DNA of 64,000 nucleotides from JBCBWG01 sp038523925 (GCA_038523925.1 JBCBIY010000007.1:86013-150012), one strand, 5' to 3'; shown: positions 42,993 through 53,500, counted from the first letter of the stretch. Program-made: numbers and translations. The notes: a model not told the origin generated them from the sequence alone.

Positions 42993-43838
42993 TCAGTCGG
43001 CGGCGACGACCTTCTGATGCTGCCGGCCGAGACCTGCAATCTCGAGTGTCATGGTGTCGCCGACGTTGAGGAACTGCGGCGGGCTCATACCGGCGCCGAC
43101 GCCCGGCGGCGTCCCCGTCGTGACGACATCGCCCGGTTCAAGCACCATGAACTGCGAGATGTAGTGCAGGCAGTGCGCGATCGAGAAGATCATCGTTTTC
43201 GTGTTGCCAGTCTGGCGCCGCTCACCGTTCACATCCAACCAACAATCGAGGTTTTGGACGTCCTCGATCTCGTCGCGCGTGACGAGCCACGGCCCGAGCG
43301 GGCCTGACGTTTCGAAGCACTTGCCCTTCATCCATTGGCCCGTACCTTCAAGCTGGAAGTGACGCTCGGATACGTCGTTGCAGACCGCGTAGCCCGCGAT
43401 GTGATCGAGCGCGTCCTTCTCGTCGACATACCGGCACTTCGAGCCGATCACGAACGCGATCTCCAACTCCCAGTCGAGCTTGGTCGAAGCGCGCGGCATG
43501 ATCACATCGTCGTTCGGCCCGACAATGCAGTTCGTCAGCTTGTTGAACAGGATCGGCTCGGCGGGGATCGGCTGGTTGGCCTCTTTCGCGTGGTCTTCGT
43601 AGTTGAGACCGACGGCGATAAACGACCGCGAGTCGGCAACCGGCGCGCCGAGGCGAGCCCCATCCGGCGCCTTGGGAAGGCTTTCCGCATCAATCGCGGA
43701 CAGCTTGGCGAGGCCGTCAGGTCCAAGCAAGTCACCGGTGATGTCGGCGACATGGCCCGACAAATCCCGGATCGCACCGGCAGCATCGACGAGGCCTGGC
43801 TTTTCCTGGCCCGCAGGCCCGAAGCGGACGAGTTTCAT
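42993..43838 (-). CDS. Fumarylacetoacetate hydrolase family protein
   Basis: This 281-residue protein belongs to the FAH family, metal-dependent enzymes that cleave or isomerise beta-diketo or 2-oxo acids. Conserved metal and acid residues sit in GLNYEDHAKEA, LDWELEIAFVIG, GYAVCNDVSERHFQ and KCFETSGPLGPWLVT, and GDVVTTGTPPGVGAG is the family's C-terminal signature. Length and motifs fit the ureidoglycolate lyase-like/2-hydroxyhepta-diene-dioate isomerase group, but the substrate cannot be told. The frame is open upstream to 44207, but the ATG at 43838 begins the family start MKLVRFGPAGQEKPG. It is divergent from cobT. Confidence 0.92.
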   Translation of the reverse strand: MKLVRFGPAGQEKPGLVDAAGAIRDLSGHVADITGDLLGPDGLAKLSAIDAESLPKAPDGARLGAPVADSRSFIAVGLNYEDHAKEANQPIPAEPILFNKLTNCIVGPNDDVIMPRASTKLDWELEIAFVIGSKCRYVDEKDALDHIAGYAVCNDVSERHFQLEGTGQWMKGKCFETSGPLGPWLVTRDEIEDVQNLDCWLDVNGERRQTGNTKTMIFSIAHCLHYISQFMVLEPGDVVTTGTPPGVGAGMSPPQFLNVGDTMTLEIAGLGRQHQKVVAAD

Positions 43839-43979
43839 GGCGCGTTTCTTCCCTTTGTCTTTTGCGAGGACTGCCGATTGATTAAGCGCTCGCGCGTTGA
43901 GCGTCCACTGGTCGGCGCATTTGGCAATTGCGGGCTGCCGGTATGTCGCGCAAAACCAACGTGCCAAACCGCGAACTGG

Positions 43980-45083
43980 ATGACGCGCGTGCCCAACACC
44001 TCGCAACCGACTGTCGCCTTCGAAGCCCCTGCACGAGCTATTTGCGACCAAGCAGCCGACGCCGCGCGCGCCCGGCAGGCGGTGCTGACGAAACCGCCCG
44101 GCTCGCTCGGCGCGCTGGAAGAGATCGCGATCCGCCTCGCCGGACTTCAGGGCGTCGAGAAACCCTCCGCCGACGACGCGGCGATCCTCATCTTTGCAGG
44201 CGACCATGGCGTCACCGCACGCGGCGTCTCGCCGTTCCCAAGAGACGTCACGCTGCAGATGCTTGCCAACTTCGCAGCCGGCGGCGCTGCAATCTCCGTG
44301 CTCGCGCGCGAGACGGGAACCGCCCTACACGTGATCGACGTCGGAACCGACGGCGACACGTCGGCCATCAGCGGCATTCACATCGACAAAGTGCGCCGGG
44401 GGACGGCTGACTTCTCGCGCGGCCCGGCCATGTCGGCCGACGATCTCACCGCGGCGCTCAATGCCGGCGCGCGCGCGGTCGACAAAGCAGTTGCCGCCAA
44501 TGCTGCGACTGGAGGCGCTGGTCTCCGCCTACTCGTGCTTGGCGAAATGGGCATCGGGAACACGTCGGCGGCTGCCGCAATCATCGCGGCTCTGACAGGT
44601 GCGGCGCCGCGAGATGTGACCGGCCCTGGCACGGGCCTTGATGCAGCCGGCGTCCAGCGCAAAGCCGATGTCATTGCGGAGGCGCTCGCGTTGCACGGCC
44701 TCGACAGTGGCAGCGATGACGTCCACGCCGTGCTCCGGTGCGTTGGCGGGCTGGAACTCGCCGCGCTGACCGCCGCAATGATCCACGCGGCGCAAAGCGG
44801 CATCGCGATCCTCGTCGACGGCTTCATCGTCGGTGCAGCCGCGCTCGCCGCCAGCAAGCTCAACCCGAGCGTCGCGCCGTGGCTGATCTTCACACACCGC
44901 TCAGCCGAACCCGGACACGCCACCGTTCTCGACGTGCTCGATGCCACCCCTCTTCTCGATCTTGGACTGCGGCTTGGCGAAGGTAGCGGGGCTGCAACCG
45001 CGCTGCCGCTCGTCCGGCTTGCTTGCGCGCTGCATGCCGGCATGGCGACGTTTGAAGAAGCAGCCGTCGCCGGGCCCAAATGA
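43980..45083 (+). CDS. cobT: Nicotinate-nucleotide-dimethylbenzimidazole phosphoribosyltransferase
   Basis: CobT transfers phosphoribose from nicotinate mononucleotide to 5,6-dimethylbenzimidazole, making the alpha-ribazole phosphate for the lower axial ligand of cobalamin. The roughly 360-residue length fits. Signature segments are KPPGSLGALEEIAIRLAG, ILIFAGDHGVTARGVSPFP, LGEMGIGNTSAAAAI and HRSAEPGH, with the catalytic Glu normally in the last part. The ATG at 43980 is used; a GTG three codons in is possible. The stop overlaps the next ATG (ATGA), and the first gene of a five-gene plus-strand cobalamin cluster starts here. Confidence 0.94.
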   Translation: MTRVPNTSQPTVAFEAPARAICDQAADAARARQAVLTKPPGSLGALEEIAIRLAGLQGVEKPSADDAAILIFAGDHGVTARGVSPFPRDVTLQMLANFAAGGAAISVLARETGTALHVIDVGTDGDTSAISGIHIDKVRRGTADFSRGPAMSADDLTAALNAGARAVDKAVAANAATGGAGLRLLVLGEMGIGNTSAAAAIIAALTGAAPRDVTGPGTGLDAAGVQRKADVIAEALALHGLDSGSDDVHAVLRCVGGLELAALTAAMIHAAQSGIAILVDGFIVGAAALAASKLNPSVAPWLIFTHRSAEPGHATVLDVLDATPLLDLGLRLGEGSGAATALPLVRLACALHAGMATFEEAAVAGPK

Positions 45084-45703
45084 CCGCGCCGGTGCTGATC
45101 CATTTTGTCCGGCACGGCATCACTGAAACACCGGACCGGCTGTGCGGGCGGACCGATGTCGCAGCGACGCTCGAGGGCAACGCCGCGGTCATCCGACGCC
45201 TCGAAGCTCTTGCGCCGAAGACGCTGATCGCATCGCCGCGCCGGCGCGCGCGCCTGCCGGCCGCAACCTACGCTGATCGCACGGGCATCGAACTACAGGT
45301 CGATGATGCGTTCGCGGAAATCGATGTCGGCGACTGGGAAAACCGGGCGTTCGAAGAGCTGCGCGCATCGGAAGGTGAGCGGTTTGCCGCCTACATCGAT
45401 GCGCCGGAAGACCATGATGCGCCGGGCGGTGAACGCTGGTCTGACTTCTCCGACCGGCTTGAGACGCGCCTGCGATCGCTGCTGGTGTCCGGCGACCTTG
45501 CGCACGATCCCGCCGTCGTCGTCTGCCATGCCGGAGTCATCCGCGCGACGCTTGCCCGCGCCTGCGGATGGCGGGCCAAACAGACGTGGGGTGTTGCGGT
45601 TGGTTTCGCGAGCACAATGACGCTGCAGCTCGGGCTCGATGAGGCGCACGGTCTTTGGGGGCAGCTCGTCGGCTTGCAGCAAGCGCCGGATGAGGTGGCG
45701 TGA
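45080..45703 (+). CDS. cobC: Histidine phosphatase family protein, alpha-ribazole phosphatase type
   Basis: This 207-residue protein has the phosphoglycerate-mutase-like active site (LIHFVRHGITE with the nucleophilic His, ASPRRRAR, and the second His in VVVCHAGVIRATLARA). In the cobalamin pathway CobC removes phosphate from alpha-ribazole phosphate or adenosylcobalamin 5'-phosphate. It sits between cobT and cobS with four-base overlaps on both sides, so this role is strongly suggested by context. The RRRARLPAA part differs slightly from the more usual RRCxETA. Confidence 0.87.
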   Translation: MTAPVLIHFVRHGITETPDRLCGRTDVAATLEGNAAVIRRLEALAPKTLIASPRRRARLPAATYADRTGIELQVDDAFAEIDVGDWENRAFEELRASEGERFAAYIDAPEDHDAPGGERWSDFSDRLETRLRSLLVSGDLAHDPAVVVCHAGVIRATLARACGWRAKQTWGVAVGFASTMTLQLGLDEAHGLWGQLVGLQQAPDEVA

Positions 45704-46437
45704 TGCGCGGCCTCATTGTCGCGACACAGTTCCTGACGCGGCTGCCAACTCCGCCACTTGCAGATTGGCAGGACGACGACCTCGCCCGCGCCGCGCCCTG
45801 GTTCCCGGTCGTCGGGCTCATCATCGGCGTCTTCGTCAGCGGCGCGCTCTGGGGCGGCCGTCTCGTCTCGCCAGAAGTTGCAGCGGTCGCCGCGCTCGGC
45901 GTGTGGGTCTGGGCCACGGGCGCGCTGCATCTCGACGGGCTCGCCGATACCGCAGACGGCCTCGCCGCCGCGCACGGCAACCGCAAACGTTTCCTCGATG
46001 TCGCCCGCGATCCAGCAACCGGCGCATTCGGTGTCACGGCCATCGTCCTCGCACTGCTCGCGAAGTTTGCGCTGCTAATCTCTTGGGCGGATGTGACTCT
46101 TGCCGGTCTGGTGGCGCTCTCCCTTATCGCTGCCTGGGCCCGCTGGATCGCCTGCTGCATGGCAGCCGTCCTGCCACCGCTCGCAGATGGCCAGGCCGCC
46201 CGGTTCATCGCCGGTATTGATCGCGCGCAGCTCACAGTCGCCGGCGCAGCACTTGCCGCCGCGAGCCTTTGGGCCGCCCCTGTTCTGGTTGCAGCACCGC
46301 TGCTGGCTGGCGCCGCCATCGTCTACTGGCGCACGCACCTCGGCGGCATTAGCGGCGACGGTTTCGGCGCCACCATCGAGGTCTGCGAAGTCGCGATGCT
46401 GGCAGCCGTCGTCATCGTTATGAGTGCTGCGCTGTGA
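45700..46437 (+). CDS. cobS: Adenosylcobinamide-GDP ribazoletransferase
   Basis: CobS (CobV in Pseudomonas naming) is the inner-membrane enzyme that joins alpha-ribazole to adenosylcobinamide-GDP, completing cobalamin. The 245-residue polytopic protein starts LIVATQFLTRLPTPP and has the diagnostic metal-binding motif HLDGLADTADGLAAA with nearby RDPATGAFG, and several membrane helices (for example TAIVLALLAKFALLIS). It overlaps cobC by four bases and the next gene's ATG by four. Confidence 0.95.
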   Translation: MMRGLIVATQFLTRLPTPPLADWQDDDLARAAPWFPVVGLIIGVFVSGALWGGRLVSPEVAAVAALGVWVWATGALHLDGLADTADGLAAAHGNRKRFLDVARDPATGAFGVTAIVLALLAKFALLISWADVTLAGLVALSLIAAWARWIACCMAAVLPPLADGQAARFIAGIDRAQLTVAGAALAAASLWAAPVLVAAPLLAGAAIVYWRTHLGGISGDGFGATIEVCEVAMLAAVVIVMSAAL

Positions 46438-47447
46438 CTGCACCAATGATCCACGGAGGCGACCTCGCGTCAGCGACCGCCGCGTACGGCGCACCGGCCG
46501 ACGGCTGGCTCGATCTCTCGACCGGCATCAGCCCGTTTGCATACCCCGATCTCACGTGCACGCATGAGGCTTGGACCCGGCTCCCGCAAGCCGGCAGCGA
46601 GGCCGCGCTTCTGGCGGCGGCGCGCAAGCTTTATCGCGCCCCGAATGGCGCCGGCATTTGCGCCGCGCCCGGCACCCAGGCACTCATTCAACGTGTTCCG
46701 CATCTCGTGGCAAAGGGCGCAGTCTCCATCGTCGGGCCCACCTACTGCGAACACAGCACCGCCTGGCGCGCCGCAGGCCACGACGTTCGAAACGTCCACC
46801 ACGTTGACGAAACGTCTGGCGCGGCAAGCGTTGTCGCCGTCAATCCAAACAACCCCGACGGGCGCACGTGGTCCTGCGACGATCTCCGGCTGATACAAGC
46901 GCGCTGCGTTGAACGCGGCGGGCTGTTGGTCGTCGATGAGGCCTTCGCAGACGTGGACGATGCGATGTCGCTCGCGCCAGATGCAGCAGCTGGCGAAGGG
47001 CTTGTGGTCCTGCGTTCGTTCGGCAAGTTCTTCGGGCTTGCCGGCCTCCGGCTCGGCTTCGCGATCGCTGCACCTGACCTGGCGAGGCGGCTCGCCGACG
47101 ATCTTGGACCGTGGGCGGTGCCGGGCCCTGCGCTCGAGATCGGCGCGCGCGCGCTTTCCGACACACACTGGATTGACGGCGCGCGGGCTCAGGTGCGCGC
47201 GGCTGCCACCACCTTGGAGGCGACACTGCGGGCCGCGGGGCTGAACGTAATCGCCAACGTCGGGCTGTTCGTCACCATCAGCGACGATCGCGCGACCCAT
47301 CTTCACGCTGGGCTCGCGCGGCGTGGCGTCTGGTGCCGCCGCTTCGACTACGCGCCCGACTGGCTCCGCTTCGGCCTCCCGTCCGCGACAGATCAAGTGC
47401 GCTTTGCGAACGCACTCGAAGGCGCACTCCGCGATGCTGCTGGCTGA
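46434..47447 (+). CDS. cobD: Threonine-phosphate decarboxylase, PLP-dependent
   Basis: This fold-type I aminotransferase-like enzyme of 337 residues fits CobD of Salmonella (CobC of Pseudomonas denitrificans), which decarboxylates L-threonine-O-3-phosphate to the (R)-1-amino-2-propanol phosphate linker of cobalamin. Evident motifs are IHGGDLASATAAYG and WLDLSTGISPF at the start, VNPNNPDGR for the cofactor pocket, VVDEAFADV, and the PLP Lys in RSFGKFFGLAGLRLGF. Overlaps on both sides mark it as part of the cobT operon. Its stop lies inside the start of cbiB. Confidence 0.92.
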   Translation: MTAPMIHGGDLASATAAYGAPADGWLDLSTGISPFAYPDLTCTHEAWTRLPQAGSEAALLAAARKLYRAPNGAGICAAPGTQALIQRVPHLVAKGAVSIVGPTYCEHSTAWRAAGHDVRNVHHVDETSGAASVVAVNPNNPDGRTWSCDDLRLIQARCVERGGLLVVDEAFADVDDAMSLAPDAAAGEGLVVLRSFGKFFGLAGLRLGFAIAAPDLARRLADDLGPWAVPGPALEIGARALSDTHWIDGARAQVRAAATTLEATLRAAGLNVIANVGLFVTISDDRATHLHAGLARRGVWCRRFDYAPDWLRFGLPSATDQVRFANALEGALRDAAG

Positions 47448-48414
47448 GGGCGCGCTGCTCATTCTGCTCGCGGCGCTCCTCCTCGACGCTGTGATCGGCG
47501 ACCCTGACTGGCTCTGGCAGCGCGCGCCGCATCCGGTCGTCCTGGTTGGCCGGATGATTAGCGCGCTCGAGACGCGATGGAACCGCACGAGCTTAGAGCC
47601 GGCCATCCGCAAGCGCGGCGGCGCAACGATGCTGGTCCTGGTCGTCGCCACCGCAGCTACCGCCGGGTTCGTCGTCCACGCTGCCGCAGCCGCCCTTCCT
47701 TACGGCGCGCTGATCGAAGTCGCGATCGTTGCCATCTTGCTCGCGCAGCGGAGCCTCTACACGCACGTCGCCGACGTCGCGCGCGGCCTCACAACCGGCG
47801 GCCTCGAAGGCGGTCGCGCAGCCGTCGCGCGCATCGTCGGACGCAACCCGGACACGCTTGACGCGCCGGGCATCGCGCGCGCCGCCATCGAAACCGCCGC
47901 CGAGAACATGTCGGACGGCGTTGTCGCGCCCGCGCTGTGGTACGCGGTCTTCGGCTTGCCGGGCATCGCCGCCTACAAGGCAATCAACACGGCCGACAGC
48001 ATGGTCGGCTATCGCAATGCGCGCTATCGCGACTTCGGATGGGCGGCGGCGCGGTTGGATGACGCGGCGAACTGGCTGCCCGCGCGGCTGACGGGGCTCC
48101 TGATTGCAATCGCGGCCCCGGCGGGCGGCGGGCGCATCAGCGCCGCAATCAGCGTGATGCAAGCCGACGCCCGCAAGCACGCCTCTCCGAACGCCGGCTG
48201 GCCGGAAGCTGCAATGGCCGCCGCGACCGGCCTCGCGCTCGCCGGGCCGCGGACCTATGGCGATTCACTGACTGACGATCCATGGCTCAATGCAGATGGC
48301 CGCCGCGACGTCGACGCCGATGACATCTGCCGCGCGCTCCGCGTCTTCGCCGCAGCACTCACACTGTTCGGTGCACTCGTCGCGACCGCTGCAATCATGG
48401 CGCACGCGCTATAG
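47434..48414 (+). CDS. cbiB: Adenosylcobinamide-phosphate synthase
   Basis: CbiB (CobD in Pseudomonas naming) attaches the aminopropanol linker to adenosylcobyric acid. The 326-residue membrane protein has LLLDAVIGDPDWLWQRAPHPVVLVGR at the start and family-diagnostic IETAAENMSDGVVAP, YKAINTADSMVGYRN and DDAANWLPARLTGLL. The ATG at 47434 is chosen because it lies just ahead of the first block; longer readings overlap cobD heavily. The 3' end overlaps the convergent cobQ stop by six bases, leaving no room for a terminator. Confidence 0.95.
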   Translation: MLLAEGALLILLAALLLDAVIGDPDWLWQRAPHPVVLVGRMISALETRWNRTSLEPAIRKRGGATMLVLVVATAATAGFVVHAAAAALPYGALIEVAIVAILLAQRSLYTHVADVARGLTTGGLEGGRAAVARIVGRNPDTLDAPGIARAAIETAAENMSDGVVAPALWYAVFGLPGIAAYKAINTADSMVGYRNARYRDFGWAAARLDDAANWLPARLTGLLIAIAAPAGGGRISAAISVMQADARKHASPNAGWPEAAMAAATGLALAGPRTYGDSLTDDPWLNADGRRDVDADDICRALRVFAAALTLFGALVATAAIMAHAL

Positions 48415-49884
48415 GCGCAGCCCCGCAATATCGGCCAGCGCTTCGAGGTCGACATGCTCGGCCAGATGTTGGGCGAGTTCATCGAGCGTCGCCTCAACCG
48501 TTACATCGTAGTTCGCGGCCTGGCGGCGGCCGCTGCGCAGCCCGCTCAGAAAGTCTGCCCGGAAGCTGTCGCCGGTGAAGACACCGTGCAGGTACGTGCC
48601 TTGGACGCGACCGCTCATCGATTGCGCACCTTCAGCGGCCCCGTCGATCCGAAACAGCGGCCGCGCGCGATCGGCGCCATCGGTTTCGCCCATGTGGATC
48701 TCGTAACCGGCAACCGCGAGACCGCCGCTGTCAGTTCGCCCTTCAACCGGCCGCACGGTCTTCTCGCCCGTCAGCACCGTTGCAACATCGAGCAGACCCA
48801 AGCCTTCGGCCGTCCCGGACGCCCCCTCAATGCCCTCGGGATCGGCAATCGCTTGCCCAAGCATCTGATAGCCGCCGCAAAGCCCAAGCACCGCCCCGCC
48901 GCGGCGCACATGTGCGCGGATGTCGATGTCCCAGCCCTCGGCCTTGAGCGCTGCGAGATCCGCGATTGTTGCCTTGGATCCGGGCAGCAGGACGAGATCG
49001 AGGTCACCGGGAAGCGCCGACCCTGGCGCGATGAAGGTGACGTCGACATCCGGCTCGAGCCGCAGCGGGTCGAGGTCATCGAAGTTGGCGATACGCGGCA
49101 GCCGGGGGACGCCAATGCGAATGGTGCTGGCACGGGCGCCGGCTGCGTCGAGGCGACTGTCGAGGTCAGCGCTATCCTCGGCCGGCAAGCGATCTGCGCC
49201 TGCAAAGAATGGCACGATGCCGAGCGGCGCCCAGCCAGTGCGTTCGACAATCGTCGTCATGCCATCAGCAAACAGGCTCGTGTCCCCCCGAAAGCGATTG
49301 ATCAAGAACCCGCGGATGCGCGTCCGCTCGGCCTCCGGCAAGACTGCATGACACCCAACGAGGCTCGCGATTACACCACCGCGGTCAATGTCGCCGACCA
49401 ACATGACGGGCACGTCGGCTGCCTCTGCGAAGCCCATGTTCGCGATGTCGCCCGCGCGCAGATTGACCTCCGCCGGGCTGCCAGCTCCCTCGACGATAAC
49501 AACGTCAGCCGCGGCGGACGTACGCGCAAAGCTCTCCATGACGGCCGGCAGGAACTCTGCTTTGCGGCGGCCGTATTCGCGCGCGCGCATCGTGCCGGCG
49601 CGTTGGCCTTGGACGATCACCTGCGCGCCCGTGTCGGTCTCGGGCTTCAGCAGGATCGGGTTCATGTGCACGCTCGGCGCGACGCCGGCAGCCTTCGCCT
49701 GCAGCGCCTGCGCGCGGCCGATCTCGCCGCCATCCATGGTCGCCGCCGCATTGTTCGACATGTTCTGCGGCTTGAACGGCCGCACCGTCAGCCCACGATC
49801 GCGGAACAACCGGCAGAGCCCCGCAACGATCAGCGACTTGCCGACGTTGGAGCCCGTGCCCTGCACCATGATCGCAGCCGGCAT
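48409..49884 (-). CDS. cobQ: Cobyric acid synthase
   Basis: CobQ amidates four side chains of adenosylcobyrinic acid a,c-diamide using glutamine and ATP. The 491-residue protein has the dethiobiotin-synthetase-like N-terminus IMVQGTGSNVGKSLIVAGL with a P-loop, FKPQNMSNNAAAT, and a class I glutaminase-like C-terminal part with the nucleophile in GLCGGYQMLG and the His in TYLHGVFTG. It is the last gene of the riboswitch-controlled minus-strand operon; its start is five bases after the cobO stop. Confidence 0.96.
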   Translation of the reverse strand: MPAAIMVQGTGSNVGKSLIVAGLCRLFRDRGLTVRPFKPQNMSNNAAATMDGGEIGRAQALQAKAAGVAPSVHMNPILLKPETDTGAQVIVQGQRAGTMRAREYGRRKAEFLPAVMESFARTSAAADVVIVEGAGSPAEVNLRAGDIANMGFAEAADVPVMLVGDIDRGGVIASLVGCHAVLPEAERTRIRGFLINRFRGDTSLFADGMTTIVERTGWAPLGIVPFFAGADRLPAEDSADLDSRLDAAGARASTIRIGVPRLPRIANFDDLDPLRLEPDVDVTFIAPGSALPGDLDLVLLPGSKATIADLAALKAEGWDIDIRAHVRRGGAVLGLCGGYQMLGQAIADPEGIEGASGTAEGLGLLDVATVLTGEKTVRPVEGRTDSGGLAVAGYEIHMGETDGADRARPLFRIDGAAEGAQSMSGRVQGTYLHGVFTGDSFRADFLSGLRSGRRQAANYDVTVEATLDELAQHLAEHVDLEALADIAGLRL

Positions 49885-49888
49885 GGCC

Positions 49889-50500
49889 TTAGAACTCGAT
49901 GCCGGCCTGCGCCTTCACGCCGGACCGGAAGGGATGCTTGAGCAGCGTCATCTCGGTCGCGAGATCGGCTGCCTCTATCAGATCGTCGGCGGCGTTGCGG
50001 CCGGTGATGATGACGTGCGTGTCGTCGGGTTTCTCAGTCTTCAGGAACGCAAGCACCTCATCGAGAGGCACATACTCGTAGCGGAGCGCGATGTTCAGCT
50101 CGTCACACAACACCATCCGCACCGACGGATCGCGGATCAGCTCTTTCGCTTTCTCCCAGGCAGCCGTCGCCGCCGCCACATCCCGCTCGCGGTCCTGCGT
50201 CTCCCACGTGAAGCCCTCGCCCATCGTGTGGAACTGGCAGAGATCGCCGAAGTTCGCGGTGATAAGATCGCGTTCGCCGGTCGAGAGGCCGCCCTTGATG
50301 AACTGGACGACAGCGCATGGCATCCCATGGGCAATGGCGCGAAAGATCATACCGAACGCCGCCGTCGACTTGCCCTTACCCTTCCCCGTATTGACGATCA
50401 GCAGCCCGCGCTCTTCCGTCTTCGTCGCCATGATCTTGTCGCGGGCTGCTTTCTTCTTCGCCATCTTTTCGTTGTGGCGGGACGATGCATCCTCGGTCAT
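49889..50500 (-). CDS. cobO: Cob(I)yrinic acid a,c-diamide adenosyltransferase
   Basis: CobO/BtuR adenosylates the cobalt of corrinoids using ATP. The 203-residue protein has the distinctive P-loop VNTGKGKGKSTAAFG, followed by VQFIKGG, VLCDELNIALRYEYV and VIITGRNAADDLI, all characteristic. The ATG at 50500 overlaps the cobN stop (ATGA). A longer reading beginning at 50563 is possible but lies inside cobN. The lysine-rich segment after the first Met is common in CobO. Confidence 0.96.
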   Translation of the reverse strand: MTEDASSRHNEKMAKKKAARDKIMATKTEERGLLIVNTGKGKGKSTAAFGMIFRAIAHGMPCAVVQFIKGGLSTGERDLITANFGDLCQFHTMGEGFTWETQDRERDVAAATAAWEKAKELIRDPSVRMVLCDELNIALRYEYVPLDEVLAFLKTEKPDDTHVIITGRNAADDLIEAADLATEMTLLKHPFRSGVKAQAGIEF

Positions 50501-53500
50501 GCGGCAGGCTCCTCCAGTAGCGCTTTCAGGTCTCGGTAGGCGCTGTTGCGGCGCGGCGTCCACAGCCCACGGTCGACGGCGTCAGCCAGGCGGCGGGCAA
50601 TGTCGGCGAGCGCATCAGGATTGGCGCGCTCAAGAAACGCGCGGGTTTCATCATTGCCGAGATAGGCATCATGCACAGCCTCGAAATGATGGTCACGGAC
50701 CGCGCCCGTCGTGGCCGCAAACGCTGTTAGGTAGTCGACAGTGGCGGCCAGCTCGAACGCGCCTTTGTAGCCGTGCGCCTTCATCGCGCCGATCCACTTC
50801 GGGTTCGTCGCGCGCGCCCTCACCACGCGTGCGATCTCCTCATCGAGACCGCGAACAACCGGGCGTTCCGGCCGCGCATGGTCGCCGTGATAGACGGGCA
50901 GTGCTTCGCCTTTGAGCACGCGGCCGGCGACCGCGAGCCCGCCTGCAAATTGATAGTAGTCGTCACTGTCGAGGATGTCGTGTTCGCGGTTGTCCTGATT
51001 GTGCAGGACGGCGTCAGCGGCGGTCAGGCGGCGCTCGATGCCATCGCGGTCGGTCGCGCCGTGGGTGTCGGATCCGTATGCGTATTGGCTCCACGTGAGA
51101 AACGCATCGGCAAGGTCGCGCTCGTCGGCCCAGAGGTCCTCGTCGAACATCGCCTGCAGGCCCGCGCCGTAGGCCCCGGGTTTCGATCCAAACACACGGT
51201 ATGTTGCCTGCCGCCACGCGCGCTCGCCATCGAGACCCGCCGCTTGCAGCCGCGCGTGTTCCGCAACCGCCGCCGCAGCCATTGGGTTTTCAGCGCCCTC
51301 GCCTTCCCGTTCGGCGATGGCACGGACGACGCTATCAATGAGCGCAATCTGTTGTGGGAACGCATCGCGGAAGAAGCCCGAGATCCGCAGCGTCACGTCA
51401 ACGCGCGGCCGGCCAAGTTCGGCCGGCGTCATGATCTCAAAGCCGGTGACGCGGCGCGAAGAAGGCTCCCATTTGGGCCGCGCGCCCATCAGGCTCAACG
51501 CCTGTGCCAGGTCATCGCCGCCGGTGCGCATATTCGACGTGCCCCAAGCGCTCATGACGATGGCGCGCGGCCAATCGCCGTGGTCTTGCAGGTAACGCGC
51601 GACAAGCGCGTCGGCCGCGCGCTTGCCAAGTTCCCATGCGGTCGGTGTCGGCAGCGCGCGGCTGTCGAGCGAATAGAAATTCCGCCCGGTTGGCAGGACA
51701 TCGGCGCGGCCCCGCGTCGGCGCGCCTGATGGGCCGGGCGCGACGAAGCGGCCGGAAAGGGCTGCGACCAGCGCTGCGGTCTCGCGCGGGCCGCAGGCAT
51801 CAAGTGCTGGCGCAATCTCGGTCGTCGCGGCGCCAAGAACCGCGGCACTTGCCGGCCCAGGCGGCCCGGTTCGCCCGGCGATGACATCAAGGGCGAGCAA
51901 CTCGATGCGTTCGACCGTATCGCCGTTCGTGCGCCAGGGTTCATTGCTTGCGCGGGCGATCGCGTGCGGGCGAGGGCCCGCCCAGCGCGCGCCAAGATCA
52001 CAGTCCAGCGGGTCGAATGCTCCGAGATCAAGGTCGGCTGCAAGGGCGCGCTGCAGCGATGTCTCGTCTGGCCCTTCTCCGCGGGGGACACGGAGCAGCG
52101 CGCTCAGCATCTCGTCGCGCTCCTGCCCCTCCAGCGACTGCCCGAACACATGCAAGCCGCCGCGGATCTGGAGCTCCTTCAGATCGCAAAGTGCCGCATC
52201 AAGCGCTTGAAGCCGGTCCGCCTCAGCCGCAGCGGGGTCGAGCTTCAAGTCCTCGGCAAGCCCGATCCGCTCTGCCTCTCTGAGGATGACGGGGCCGAGC
52301 CGCAGCGCGCGCTTTGGATCGACCGACACAGCCTCGGCATACTCATCGAGCTGGCCTTCCAGCTCACGCATCGCACCGTGGCTTTCAGCGCGCGTCATCG
52401 GCGGCGTCATGTGGTCGATGATGACCGCGGCCGACCGGCGCTTGGCCTGCGCGCCCTCGCCCGGGTCGTTGACGATGAACGGATAGATATGCGGCAGCCC
52501 GCCAAGGGCAATATCCGGCCAGCAGCTTGCGCTTAGCGCCAACGCCTTGCCGGGCAGCCACTCAAGGTTGCCATGCTTGCCAAAGTGAATGACCGCATGG
52601 GCGCCAAAGCGGTCTCGGAGCCAAAGGTAAAACGCCAGATAACCGTGCGGCGGGATGAGCGCCGGGTCGTGGTATGTCGCCTTCGGGTCAATGTTGTAGC
52701 CACGTGCGGGCTGCACGCCGACGACAACATTGCCGAACGTGTGCAGCGCGAGCTGGAACGCACCGTCGCGCACAAAGGGATCGGCTGATGCCGGGCCCCA
52801 GCGGTCGAGCAGCGCGCCGCGCGCGTCGGCGGGCAAGCCGTCAAACCAGCTTTGGTAGACATCGAGCGGCAAGGTCGCCTGCGACCTCCGGCACGCAGTG
52901 TCCCGATTGGTCGGGCCTGCGCGGAGGGTCGCCATCAGATCGTCGCCGGTCGCCGGAAACCCATCCGCAAGAAAGCCCGCAGCGCGCAGATGCCGCGCGG
53001 TGGCTGCGACGCTCGCGGGCGTTGAAAGGCCGACGCCGTTCGCCATGCGGCTGTCGCGGTTGGGGTAGTTTGCGAGGATGATCGCGACGCGTTTGTCGCC
53101 GGCCGGTGTCGTTCGCAGCCGGGCCCAACGCGTTGCAAGGTCCGCGGCACGCGCCGTCCGCTCTCCATGCGGGGCGAGCCGTGTCAACGCGAACTCAGTC
53201 GCAGCGTCACGGCCGACGTCGGCCTTGAACGCGGTCGCGCCGGCAAAGATGCGGCCATCGAACTCCGGCATCGCAACGTGCATTGCGACATCGCGCACGC
53301 CGAGGCCGCGGATGTCGCTGGCCCAGTCGGTTTCCGCGCGGCTTGAAAAGACGACCTGCAGCCAAGGCGCATTCGTGCCGAGGAGCGTGTCGGAAGCACC
53401 ATCACCCGACGCCTGCGCACCGCCACTCGCAAAGGCGGTCGCGTTTAAGACGACATCGGGTGGATGGTTCGTGAAGTGGTCGCGGACGATGCTGCCGGAC

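Noticed and set aside
43839..43979. Second cobalamin riboswitch ahead of cobT
   Set aside because: None of the aptamer landmarks (B12 box, GCCCCCGC core, CCACTGG) occurs in this space on either strand.
48454..49941. 495-residue open frame opposite cobQ
   Set aside because: Shadow of cobyric acid synthase, which has every expected motif.
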